DNA of 64,000 nucleotides from Vibrio cholerae (lineage in GTDB: Bacteria > Actinomycetota > Actinomycetes > Actinomycetales > Micrococcaceae): NCBI GenBank assembly GCA_009728235.1, contig WNZI01000010.1, forward strand, positions 1-64,000, read 5' to 3'. Of this stretch, positions 44,925-53,317 are shown one piece after another (the stretch's first letter is position 1; the number at the start of each line of letters is the position of its first letter). The translations under genes and the position numbers were made by a program. Under the pieces are notes generated by a model. The model did no database searches. It was not told the DNA's origin and was given only the letters and a program-made list of their open reading frames with translations.

Positions 44925-45493
44925 GACTCGAGATCGCGCCGCAGCCCACCGATCTCCAGGTAGCCCCGCAGCAGGCCCTCGTAGGCGAACCCTGCCCTGC
45001 GTGCCACGCTGGCGGACGCCACGTTCCACGGCTCGACATGCAGTTCCAGGCGGTGGAGGCCCGGCAGTGTCCACGCGAACGAGGAGAGGGCGTGCAGGGC
45101 GTCCGAGGCCGCCGATCGCCGCCGCGCCCCTGGAGCGACCGCGTACCCTGCCTGGGCGCGTCCGTGGGCGTAGTCCCGCAGCCACAACCCGATCATCCCG
45201 AGTGCGTGGCCGGACGAGGCGTCGGAGATGACGAACGAAAAACCCGTTCCTTCGGTGTGGCGCCCACGCTGGCGCTCGATGTACGCCATGGCACCTGCCT
45301 CGTCGCAGAAAGGGGGGAGCGTGCCGATCAGCGGGACGTAGGGATCGGTGGAGAGTTCGCGCACCATGGGGATGTCGGCGTCGTCGAACCGGCGGAGCCT
45401 GACCCGCCCGTGGGTGGGCTCGACGGCGGGCCACGGAGGGAGGGCGGGTGGCGTCGCCGGTGGGAGTGGCCCCCAGGGTCGCGACGCCGTCAC
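44825..45493 (-). CDS. GNAT acetyltransferase, RimJ/RimL-like
   Basis: 222 residues. RVRLRRFDDADIPMVRELSTDP opens the domain, QAGYAVAPGARRRSAASDALHALSSFAW is the acetyl-CoA region, and HRLELHVEPWNVASASVARRAGFAYEGLLR is the RimJ/RimL signature. GTG 45493 overlaps the stop of the upstream GNAT gene. Likely acetylates protein N-termini or small molecules. Confidence 0.85.
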   Translation of the reverse strand: MTASRPWGPLPPATPPALPPWPAVEPTHGRVRLRRFDDADIPMVRELSTDPYVPLIGTLPPFCDEAGAMAYIERQRGRHTEGTGFSFVISDASSGHALGMIGLWLRDYAHGRAQAGYAVAPGARRRSAASDALHALSSFAWTLPGLHRLELHVEPWNVASASVARRAGFAYEGLLRGYLEIGGLRRDLESYALIRTAVPETVTPPVDGMRTVMTEGLPTSDP

Positions 45494-45912
45494 GGTCGGA
45501 ACCCGAAGGCCGCCAACCCGAGCTCGCCGTGCGTGCTGAAGCCCATCGACCGGTAGAAGGGGTGGGATCGCGCCGCGTCCGTGGAATCCGCGGCATCGGT
45601 ACTGAGCGCCAGGAACATGCATTGCCCGTAGCGTTCCTTGATCTCCCCGAGCATCGCCCGGCCTACGCCGCCTCGCTGCGCTTCGGGGTGCACCAGGATG
45701 TCCTGCAGGTAGCAGATCGACTCCCCGTCGGAGATCGTGCGCGCAAGCCCGATGAGCCTGCCGTGAGCGTCGCGGGCCGTGATGACGAGATGGGAACCGG
45801 CGAGACTGCGCTCCAGGCGGCCGGGGTCGCGCGTGTAGGCCGTCCACCCGACGGCGTCGTACAGTGCCAGGGCTTCACTGCCGGAGGGGGGAACGTCGCT
45901 GATGGTCGTCAC
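45490..45912 (-). CDS. GNAT acetyltransferase
   Basis: 140 residues; ALYDAVGWTAYTRDPGRL is the opening seen in a small GNAT subfamily, YLQDILVHPEAQRGGVGRAMLGEI binds acetyl-CoA, and HPFYRSMGFSTHGELGLAAF closes it. TACGGT six bases before the GTG (leaderless). Paired with the RimJ/RimL-like gene by a GTGA overlap. Confidence 0.85.
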   Translation of the reverse strand: MTTISDVPPSGSEALALYDAVGWTAYTRDPGRLERSLAGSHLVITARDAHGRLIGLARTISDGESICYLQDILVHPEAQRGGVGRAMLGEIKERYGQCMFLALSTDAADSTDAARSHPFYRSMGFSTHGELGLAAFGFRP

Positions 45913-45993
45913 GCCCCCACCGTAGCGCGCTGACCCCGGTGCCGACCGGATCGGCCAGACGGGGCAGTGCCGCGACGGGCGGTCCGCCGTGCC

Positions 45994-46440
45994 CTAGCGT
46001 GTGGTCTCCACCCGCCGCCCACGCACCAGGGTGGGACGCAAGGCGAAGAACTCGTCACGCCGACCCGGCGCCCAGGGCCCCTCGACGGCCTTGCCCCACA
46101 GAACCGTCAGGAGCTCCGCGTCATCGACCCGCGACGCCGGACCGTTGAACAGCAGGGTCCAGCCGTTCGAGGTCGTCCTGTCCGCGTGGTCGATCTGGAA
46201 CGCGGCGTGATCCAAGGAGCTCGTGGCGATGACTCCATCGGCAGAGGTCCGGAAGTACAGGATTTCCGCCATCACGAAGTAGTTCACGGGAAAGATGTCC
46301 AGGAGCCCTTCGCGGAAGAACCCCAGCCGGCCTGTGGTGCGTGTCGTGGCCAGGGCCCAGCACTCGGACGGGGGCAACTCGTGGGACGCGCGCAGGGACC
46401 CGGGGGAGTCCCAGTAGACGTCCTGATTCGGTGTGGTCAT
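45994..46440 (-). CDS. Pyridoxamine 5'-phosphate oxidase-family (split-barrel flavin-binding) protein
   Basis: 148 residues; PPSECWALATTRTTGRLGFFREGLLDIFPVNYFVMAEILYFRTS is the split-barrel start that binds FMN or F420, and VIATSSLDHAAFQIDH continues it. ATG 46440 (AAAGGG upstream). Members reduce various substrates, and the specific one is unknown. Confidence 0.83.
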   Translation of the reverse strand: MTTPNQDVYWDSPGSLRASHELPPSECWALATTRTTGRLGFFREGLLDIFPVNYFVMAEILYFRTSADGVIATSSLDHAAFQIDHADRTTSNGWTLLFNGPASRVDDAELLTVLWGKAVEGPWAPGRRDEFFALRPTLVRGRRVETTR

Positions 46441-46602
46441 GGGTGCAGCCCTTTCCTCGTCCTGTCCTTCCCACGGTACGGAGGAGGACGACCGACGGTC
46501 AGGGTCGAAAGGCCCTGATGGGGACACCCGAGGGTGCTGCAGCCGACGGCAGGGGCAGATCTGAGCTCCCGGCTCTGGGCCGGGTGTCGATAGCGTGACA
46601 CT

Positions 46603-48407
46603 ATGGGCGTGATGCCCGAGGTATCGCTCCGCGACTCCTCCGTACACGGCGTCGGATATCAGGATCTTCTCCACCGTCCACCTGAGGACCTGATCGGCCG
46701 GCAGTGGATCGTCGATCCGAGGCACACGCTATCCCGGGAGCACTCAGTGGCACTACCGACGGACCAGCTACCCCCGACGACCGAGAGCCCGGATCCGTTC
46801 ACCGGGACATCCGCCGGGATCGGCAGCCTGCTCGCAGCCTTCGCGGCCATGGCGGACGACATCGACCTGGACACCGTGCTCGAGCGCGTCATCACGGCGT
46901 GCTGCGAGCTGGTGGACGCACGGTACGGCGCCCTGGGCGTCATCGGCCCGGACCAGACGCTGAGTCATTTCATCACGGTCGGGCTCGAGGACGACGAGAT
47001 CAGGAGGATCGGGCTCTTTCCGGAAGGGCACGGTGTCCTCGGACTCCTGATCACCGAACCTCGCCCGTTGCGGCTCCACGACCTGCGGCGGCATGAGCAT
47101 GCCGTCGGTTTTCCGTCCCACCACCCGCAGATGTCGTCCTTCCTCGGGGTGCCGATCCGGATCCACGGCAAGGTCTTCGGGAACGTGTACCTCACCGAGA
47201 AGAACGGGGGAGGCGACTTCTCGGACACGGACGAGCAACTGCTCGTGGCGCTGGCTGCTGCAGCGGGAGTCGCCATCGAGAACTCGCGGTTGTTCGACGA
47301 ATCCATCCGGCGCACCCGGTGGCTCGAGGGCGGACTCAACGCCGCCCGGGAACTCCTCGAGCAGACCGACGACGCCCGGAATGATCTCGAGCTGGTCGCG
47401 CATCACGCACTCCACGCGTCCCACAGCGACCTGAGCGTCGTTCTGCGTGACTTCGGCCATCAGCGCGGTTTCATCTGTGAGGCGGCCGACGGCGTGAACT
47501 CCGGAGCTTTCATCGGGCGATCAGGGGTGCACAGCCCACTTCTCGATGAGCTGACGGCCATCTCACCACCGTTGCTGCTGACGCTGGCGGACATCGACCA
47601 GCTGCTGCCGGGAGCGCCACCGGCGACCATCTCGACAGCACTGTGCACCCGACTCGCCGTAGCCGGGGAGCGTCAGTTCATCCTGTTGGGTCGCCCCGCG
47701 GAAGCCCCGCCGTTCTCGGACGTCGACCGTGAGATGGTGCGCTCCTTCACCTCGCATGTGTCGCTTGCCCTGGAACTGCTGCGGGTCCACAGGCAGCGGG
47801 AGCAGGAGGCGGTCTTCGGTGACCGTGACCGGATTGCCCGCGACCTCCATGACCTGGTCATCCAGCGGTTGTTCGCAGCAGGGCTCAGTATCCAGAGCCT
47901 GCGCAAGTTCGTGTCAGCGCGTGAGCCACTCGACCGCATCACCACGGTCACCGCGGAGCTCGATGCCACGATCCGCGAGCTGAGGGACACCATCTACTCG
48001 TTGCGCTCGGTCCCACAGATCACGCCGTCGTTCACCTCCAGCATCTTCGCCCTGGTGGCGGACGTGTTCGATGGTCATCCGCTCCAGCCCGTGGTGCAAC
48101 TCTCCGGGCCACTGGACTCCGTCATCGAGGCGCGGTGGGCCGACCACGTGCGCGCGATCCTCCTGGAGAGCCTGTCCAACGCGGTGCGTCATGCCGACGC
48201 GGACTCGATCATGGTCTCGTTGCAGGCCCTTCCGGACCGGCTCGAGTTGACGGTCTCCGACGACGGGCGAGGGTTCGAGCGCACCGCTGCCGAGAGCGGA
48301 TTGGCGAATCTGCGGCGCGCGCCGAGCTGTGCGGGGGCAACCTGACCGTCTCCAGCGCCGTTGGCGAGGGCACGGTCGTCCTGCTGAGAGTGCCTCTGGC
48401 CGCCTAG
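46603..48407 (+). pseudogene. DevS/DosS-like GAF-GAF sensor histidine kinase, frameshifted as sequenced
   Basis: Two GAF domains (about residues 75-225 and 245-400) precede a HisKA_3 dimerisation domain with His416 in RIARDLHDLVIQRLFAAGLS, and an ATPase domain (ESLSNAVRHADADSI, SDDGRGFE). The frame breaks near 48312-48321 after SGLANLR; the next frame supplies AELCGGNLTVSSAVGEGTVVLLRV. One added base gives 601 residues. ATG 46603 has TAGCGT six bases upstream. The architecture fits redox- or oxygen-sensing DevS/DosT kinases; heme binding is not shown. Convergent with its probable response regulator. Confidence 0.85.
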
Positions 48408-49048
48408 CGGACCTCGGATCCGGGGGGTCGGGAGATGTAGACAGCGGCCTGGGTGCGGCGCTGGAAGCCGAGCTTCGACAGGAGTGAGGACACGTAGTTC
48501 TTGACGGTCTTCTCGGCCAGGAAGAGTTCGACGCCGATCTCGCGGTTGGTCAGACCGCCGCCGATCAGAGCGAGAACCTTCTTCTCCTGCGTCGTCAGGC
48601 CTGCCAGGCGCAGGTCCTCAGCAGGCTCCTCCCTCAGGCCGGCGATGATGCGTTCCCTCATCCCGGGCTCGAACAGAGACTCACCCGCGGCAGCCCGACG
48701 GGCTTTCCCTACGAGATCCGACCCCAGGATCTCCTTCAGGATGTACCCGGAAGCACCGGCGAGCACTGCGCCGCGCACCGCCTGGTCGTCGTCGTAGCTG
48801 GTCAGGATGACGCATGACAGGGTCGGGTCGATCGAGCGCACGTCCCTGCACACTTCGATACCGGTGCCGTCCGGCAACCTCGCATCCAGGATGGAGATGT
48901 CCGGGGAGAGCGCGGGGATCCGGCGCGTCGCCTCCTCGGCGGACCCGGACTCACCGACGATCACGCATCCCTCGGCCTCGAGCAGTTCCCGCAAGCCCCG
49001 TCGCACCAGCTCATGGTCATCGAGGAGGAACACCGTCACATCCTTCAT
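48404..49048 (-). CDS. NarL/DevR-type response regulator
   Basis: 214 residues. The receiver domain has phospho-acceptor Asp55 in SILDARLPDGTG and ILTSYDDD; the LuxR-type DNA-binding helix is LTTQEKKVLALIGGGLTNREIG, then FLAEKTVKNYVSSLLSKLG, a stretch typical of DevR/DosR. Its stop shares CTAG with the stop of the convergent kinase, so the pair is tail to tail. It likely acts on the tandem USP genes downstream. Confidence 0.88.
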   Translation of the reverse strand: MKDVTVFLLDDHELVRRGLRELLEAEGCVIVGESGSAEEATRRIPALSPDISILDARLPDGTGIEVCRDVRSIDPTLSCVILTSYDDDQAVRGAVLAGASGYILKEILGSDLVGKARRAAAGESLFEPGMRERIIAGLREEPAEDLRLAGLTTQEKKVLALIGGGLTNREIGVELFLAEKTVKNYVSSLLSKLGFQRRTQAAVYISRPPGSEVR

Positions 49049-49163
49049 CCGTTGACCATCCTCATCGACCGCATCCGCATCTCTCCGTTTCTCCTGACAT
49101 GTGGCCCGAACGAGGGCTGATCACACCGACCATCAGCATGAACCCTCCGGCAGCTCCGCGGCA

Positions 49164-49202
49164 GGGCCTTACGTCCCGGTTGCAGGTCGGGCCGTTAGGC
49201 CC
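49164..49202 (+). promoter_or_regulatory. Two DosR/DevR-box-like dyads before the USP genes
   Basis: GGGCCTTACGTCCC (49164-49177) and GGGCCGTTAGGCCC (49189-49202) both fit a GGGnC-N4-GnCCC pattern close to the mycobacterial DosR box (GGGACTWWAGTCCC), with centres 25 bp apart. The second falls in the spacer of a weak TTGCAG-17-TACTGG promoter. Binding by the adjacent regulator is inferred. Confidence 0.5.
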
Positions 49203-49268
49203 TACTGGTCGCGGGCGGAAGACGGAACCATCGGGTAAGAGCACTTCTCCTCCGAGCGAAGGATCATC

Positions 49269-49757
49269 ATGGAAACAGTCCCAGCATCCCAACGGGTCAT
49301 CGTCGTGGGCGTGGATGGTTCCGCCTCGTCGGTCGCCGCCCTGCAGCTTGCTGCTCGCATGGTCCCCCTCATGGGCGATGTCCTCCACGCCGTGTCGGTG
49401 TGGCAGTACCCCGTGGTGTTCGGCATCTACACGCCGATGGATTGGAACTACGAGGAACTCGCGGGCAAGGCCCTCGACCAGGCCCTGTCCGACGCCTTCC
49501 CCGACGGCGTCCCCTGCAGGATCGAGCCCCGCGTCGTCCATGGTTCGCCCGCCGAGACCCTGATCGAACAGAGCAGCAGCGCGTCGCTGGTCGTGGTCGG
49601 CTCGCGGGGACACGGAGGGTTCAGTGGCCTGCTGCTCGGTTCGGTCAGTTCGGCGGTGGCGGAACGGTCGGCCTGTCCCGTCCTGGTCTCCCACGGTGCC
49701 CCGGAGCATCCGGGGGGTCAGATCATCGACCTGCCGGCGGTCGGAGTCTCGGCGTGA
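49269..49757 (+). CDS. Universal stress protein, single domain
   Basis: 162 residues, single USP domain: VIVVGVDGSASSVAALQLAARM, and the ATP-binding VVGSRGHGGFSGLLLGSVSSAVAERSACPVLV (G.G..GS). AAGGA precedes the ATG. GTGA overlap with the next USP gene. USPs are typical targets of DevR-type regulators. Confidence 0.92.
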   Translation: METVPASQRVIVVGVDGSASSVAALQLAARMVPLMGDVLHAVSVWQYPVVFGIYTPMDWNYEELAGKALDQALSDAFPDGVPCRIEPRVVHGSPAETLIEQSSSASLVVVGSRGHGGFSGLLLGSVSSAVAERSACPVLVSHGAPEHPGGQIIDLPAVGVSA

Positions 49758-50614
49758 GCGCGGGCGGCAACGTCGAAGCGCCGGTGGTCCGGGAGAAACC
49801 GGTCGTCGTCGGCTATGACGGATCGGACGGCTCCCGGCGCGCGGTCCTGTGGGCGGCCCATCACGCTGCGAAGGGGGGCGTTGCACTCGTGGTCGTGCAC
49901 TGCTGGGTATGGCCGTTCTTCACCGAGAATCTGGGCCCCGTGGCCGATGTCAGGGACAGCGGCCTGCAGCGCGCCGCCGAACGGACCGCAGCTGAAGGAC
50001 TCGACCTCGCCAAAGGTGCCGAGCCCGACGTCCAGGTCAGCGTGCGCCTGATCACCGGGTTCCCTTCGGAAGTACTGACCAGGCTCTCGGTCGAGGCGTC
50101 GTTGCTCGTCACCGGGACCCGCGGTCTCGGAGGCTTCGCCGGCCTGCTGGTCGGTTCGGTGAGTCTCCACCTGGCAGCAGCGGCATCCTGCCCCGTCGCG
50201 GTGGTGCGGGTGGACCGCCCGGAGGACGGGGACGTCCTGGTCGCCGTCGACGGATCCCCGGAGAGTGACCGCGCCGTGGTCGCCGCGGCCGCTCTGGCGA
50301 AGACGCTGCACGCGCCCCTGCGCGTCCTCCACGTCAGGCCCTACAGCCGCCACACCCTGACCCGGCTGCCCGACCCGGAGCACGACCCGGTGATCCAGCG
50401 GGCACTGAACCTCCTCCCGGCGGACACCGACCTGACCGTCATCGAGGATTCCTTCGCCGAACCCTCCGTCCCCGGGGTGATCGTGCACCACGCCCGGAGC
50501 GCCGCGTGCGTGGTGCTCGGTGCGAAGGGAACCAATACGCTCGGCGCCCGGCTCGGCTCTGCGGTCCACGCAGTGCTGCACCACGCCGAGGGCAATGTGC
50601 TCATCGTCCGCTGA
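49754..50614 (+). CDS. Universal stress protein, tandem two-domain
   Basis: 286 residues with two USP domains: VVVGYDGSDGSRRAVLWAAHHA and VTGTRGLGGFAGLLVGSVSLHLAAAASCPVAVV, then VLVAVDGSPESDRAVVAAAAL and VVLGAKGTNTLGARLGSAVHAVL. Each has the G-rich nucleotide loop. GTG start overlapping the upstream stop. Confidence 0.92.
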   Translation: MSAGGNVEAPVVREKPVVVGYDGSDGSRRAVLWAAHHAAKGGVALVVVHCWVWPFFTENLGPVADVRDSGLQRAAERTAAEGLDLAKGAEPDVQVSVRLITGFPSEVLTRLSVEASLLVTGTRGLGGFAGLLVGSVSLHLAAAASCPVAVVRVDRPEDGDVLVAVDGSPESDRAVVAAAALAKTLHAPLRVLHVRPYSRHTLTRLPDPEHDPVIQRALNLLPADTDLTVIEDSFAEPSVPGVIVHHARSAACVVLGAKGTNTLGARLGSAVHAVLHHAEGNVLIVR

Positions 50615-50635
50615 CCCCGATAGGAAGGCCCCGCC

Positions 50636-50869
50636 ATGACCAGCATCAGCGCTCTCTGGACCTCACTCGACACGACAGTCCAGCAATGGCTCCTACAGAA
50701 TCCCGGGACGATGGTCCTGCCCCGGACCTATGCCAACCGGGTCGAAGCAGCGGGGGTGTCCCTGCACCTCGACGAGCACGGGGAGTACTGGCTCTCGCCG
50801 GAGGAGATGGACTTCCTCAGGATGCAGAGGGGACACGTGCCGGCACCGGTCGGGGAGGAGAGGCCGTAG
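50636..50869 (+). CDS. Small hypothetical protein after the USP genes
   Basis: 77 residues; a mixed helix/strand protein (LWTSLDTTVQQWLLQNPGTMVLPRTYANRV) ending in SPEEMDFLRMQRG. AGGAAGG lies upstream. Cotranscription with the USPs is likely. No family recognised. Confidence 0.65.
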   Translation: MTSISALWTSLDTTVQQWLLQNPGTMVLPRTYANRVEAAGVSLHLDEHGEYWLSPEEMDFLRMQRGHVPAPVGEERP

Positions 50870-50885
50870 GGCGGGCCATGGTTCC

Positions 50886-51380
50886 TCATGTGCCGGCGAT
50901 GGGGGCGGTCAGGGCCTGCGTGGCTGCGATGAGGTCCGTCGGCGCCAGCTCGATGTCGAGTCCGCGCCGACCGCCGGACACGAAGACCGTCGCGTGCAGC
51001 AGGACCGTCTCGTCGATGATGACGCCAGACCGCTGACGCTGCCCGAGGGGCGAGATCCCTCCGAGGACGTAACCCGAGCGGCGTTCGGCGACGGCCGGAT
51101 CGGCCATCGCCGCCCTGCGCTTCCCGAGCGCGGAAGCGAGTGCCTTGAGGTCCAGCGATCCACTGACCGGTACGACGGCGACCACGACGGTCCCATCGAC
51201 GCTCGCCATGAGTGTCTTGAAGACCCGCTCCGGTTCGACGCCTAGTGCTGTCGCAGCTTCCAGACCGAAGGAGGACACTCCGTCGTCGTGCGGGTAGGGG
51301 CGAAGGACGAAAGGTACACGGGCAGCCGTCAGCGCTGCCACCGCGGGTGTACCCACAGAGCCGGTGATCTTCCTGGCCAT
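50886..51380 (-). CDS. ybaK: YbaK/EbsC-family aminoacyl-tRNA deacylase
   Basis: 164 residues; removes misacylated Cys from tRNA-Pro. GVEPERVFKTLMASVDGTVVVAVVPVSGSLDLKALASALG, and the late GGISPLGQRQRSGVIIDETVLLHATVFVSGGRRGLDIELAP are family motifs. Length matches Escherichia YbaK. ATG 51380 with GGAGG upstream. Confidence 0.92.
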   Translation of the reverse strand: MARKITGSVGTPAVAALTAARVPFVLRPYPHDDGVSSFGLEAATALGVEPERVFKTLMASVDGTVVVAVVPVSGSLDLKALASALGKRRAAMADPAVAERRSGYVLGGISPLGQRQRSGVIIDETVLLHATVFVSGGRRGLDIELAPTDLIAATQALTAPIAGT

Positions 51381-51400
51381 GCTCTGCCTCCTCTGTGCTG

Positions 51401-51727
51401 CTAAGCCGTGGCTACCTCGCGGAGGTCGGCCAACTCCATGGAGTCCGGCTGCCCCCAGGCGCCGGAGAAGTCACAGGACAGGATGAACTCGACCGCGACG
51501 GGACCGGTGAGGAGGAGCCCTTCCACGTAATCCACGCCGTTCCGCTGCGTCGACTCCACCCCTTCGGAAGCCAGGAGACCGAGGACCTCCGAGGTCTCGA
51601 GGGCGTCCTCGTCGTGGGTGGAGCACCAGTAGACGTACAGGCCCTCGAACTCGTCGAGCGAGACCAGTGAGCCGTCGGCGGTGACGGTGAGGCAGGTGTT
51701 CAGGAAAGCGTCGATGTGCTGCGTCAT
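51401..51727 (-). CDS. Hypothetical protein
   Basis: 108 residues, acidic, with IDAFLNTCLTVTADGSLVSLDEFEGLYVYWCST and CDFSGAWGQPDSMEL; two conserved-looking Cys. AAAGGA lies eight bases before the ATG. No family recognised. Confidence 0.65.
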   Translation of the reverse strand: MTQHIDAFLNTCLTVTADGSLVSLDEFEGLYVYWCSTHDEDALETSEVLGLLASEGVESTQRNGVDYVEGLLLTGPVAVEFILSCDFSGAWGQPDSMELADLREVATA

Positions 51728-52148
51728 GGTGGAGATCCTTTGCAGTCGGGGAAAGCAGTGCCGACGGGGCGTGGGCCGGTCGGGCAGTCCGCGCGAAGCG
51801 GTGGGGGAGGTGTCACGCCCGGCGCGGGAGTGACCGAAGAGAGGCGTGAACGAGGTGTCAGAGCAGCGGGTGCGGAGCCCGGTCGTGTTCCGAGGAAGAG
51901 GCAGGGCGCCGGACAGGGCCGCCTGCGAGGAGTTGTCGAAGAAGTATTTCCGGGGTGTTCATGCTGCACGCCCCTTCCGGGGGTGGTGCTCTGCTGCTGA
52001 GTACCCGGCGCGACGGCCAGGGTGACGAAGAGAAGAACCGAAGACAGCCGCCTTCTTCTAGACAACTACCCCCACCCTACCCTGATGCCCCGGATGCCGT
52101 ACGGCGGCCTCGCTACAGTACTCGTATGCACCCCGGAGGAGGCCCGCC
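51728..52148. other. Gene-free stretch before the DUF503 gene
   Basis: About 420 bp without a supported gene on either strand. TACAGT (52114-52119) is a -10 box giving a start near 52126, with GGAGGAGG (52135-52142) as the ribosome site. The rest shows no hairpin or RNA-gene signal. Confidence 0.45.
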
Positions 52149-52442
52149 ATGTGGATCGGATTCGTCGAGTTCGACGTCCTGCTCGGAGACGTCCATTCGC
52201 TGAAGGGCAAGCGGTCAGTGGTTCGTCCGCTGGTCTCGGATCTCCGCCGGCGGTTCGAGCTGTCGGTCGCCGAGGTGGGACACCAGGACCTGCACCGCAG
52301 GGCCGTGGTCGGGGCCGGAGTGGTCGGTGGTGACAGGCAGCATGTGGTCGACGTGCTGGACAGCGTGGAGCGATTCGTCGCGGCGAGGCCGGAGGTCGAG
52401 CTCCTGAGCGCCCGGCGCCGGCTCCTCAACAGCGAGGACTAG
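52149..52442 (+). CDS. DUF503-family protein
   Basis: 97 residues; EFDVLLGDVHSLKGKRSVVRPLVSDLRRRFELSVAEVGHQDLHRRAVVGAGVVGG is the family sequence (YlxP-like). Function unknown; YlxP is linked to ribosome maturation. GGAGGAGG lies about seven bases before the ATG, so this start is favoured over an overlapping leader ATG at 52126 in another frame. Confidence 0.88.
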   Translation: MWIGFVEFDVLLGDVHSLKGKRSVVRPLVSDLRRRFELSVAEVGHQDLHRRAVVGAGVVGGDRQHVVDVLDSVERFVAARPEVELLSARRRLLNSED

Positions 52443-52507
52443 CCGGGGCAGTGGCAGGGCGGCCGGTGCTCCGCCGAACGCTCGGCCGCCCGGTTGCCGC
52501 CGGTCGG

Positions 52508-53209
52508 CTACGACGTCGCGAGCGTGTGCAGTGCGCCGTCGTCGAACGCGTCGAGCAGCGCCCGGATGTCCTTGTAGACCTCGACGGCGCCGGCATCGCG
52601 CAGTTCCGCCTCGCTCGTTCCGCCCGAGGCGAGTCCGATCGTGGGGATCTTCAGTTCGGAGGCGGCCAGCACGTCCCATACCGAATCGCCGACGAAGACC
52701 GCGTTCGCGGCCTCCAGCCCACCGGCCTCGAGGGCGGCCTCGAGGATGTCCGGGGAGGGCTTGCTGTTGTCCGCGTCGCCCGAGCTCGTGGCGGCAGTGA
52801 TCGCCTCGTCCGCATCGATGATGCCGCGGAGGACACCGAGCTCCTGCTGCGAGGCGGACGACGCGAGGACCACGGTCAGGCCGTCATCGGCACACCGACG
52901 CACGAGGTCCGCTGCACCCTCGAAGGGGCGGAGGCCGGGCCAGTAGGTCGAGAAGATGGCACCGTGGGTGGAGTCCAGCTCGGTGTCCTGCTCCGCGTCG
53001 CGATCGTCCCCGAGGAGGTGTGCGACGAGCTTGTCCCCGCCCATCCCGATCGCCCGGTGGATCTCCGCCATGGGCACGTCGTGTCCGAAGCGGCGGAAGG
53101 CCTGCCACCAGGCGACGGTGTGCTGGTAGTTCGAATCGACGAGCGTGCCGTCCACGTCGAAGAGCACGCCGTGCCGCGCGTCGGGGGAGTGCGCCGTTCC
53201 GTCTGCCAT
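52508..53209 (-). CDS. HAD-family phosphatase, phosphoglycolate-phosphatase-like
   Basis: 233 residues; FDVDGTLVDSNY carries the nucleophile Asp and the acid Asp. TVVLASSASQQELGV, SKPSPDILEAALEAGGL (Lys) and VFVGDSVWDVLAA (Asp) complete the motifs. Substrate unspecified. GAGGAAGG before the ATG and a TAGACT -10 box about 45 bases upstream, so this mRNA has a leader. Confidence 0.9.
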   Translation of the reverse strand: MADGTAHSPDARHGVLFDVDGTLVDSNYQHTVAWWQAFRRFGHDVPMAEIHRAIGMGGDKLVAHLLGDDRDAEQDTELDSTHGAIFSTYWPGLRPFEGAADLVRRCADDGLTVVLASSASQQELGVLRGIIDADEAITAATSSGDADNSKPSPDILEAALEAGGLEAANAVFVGDSVWDVLAASELKIPTIGLASGGTSEAELRDAGAVEVYKDIRALLDAFDDGALHTLATS

Positions 53210-53317
53210 GTGGGTGTACCTTCCTCGTGCCGGATCTTCCTCACCCGAGTCTAGGAACACCCGCGCTCCTGCGGGTGCTTCCCGGACTGTTGCACGGGGG
53301 CGGAAAGTGTGGCTCGG

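Noticed and set aside
52126-52203. A leaderless small gene overlapping DUF503
   Set aside because: The ATG sits at the expected +1 of the DUF503 transcript, and the DUF503 start has a strong ribosome site in that leader; the short frame is probably coincidental.
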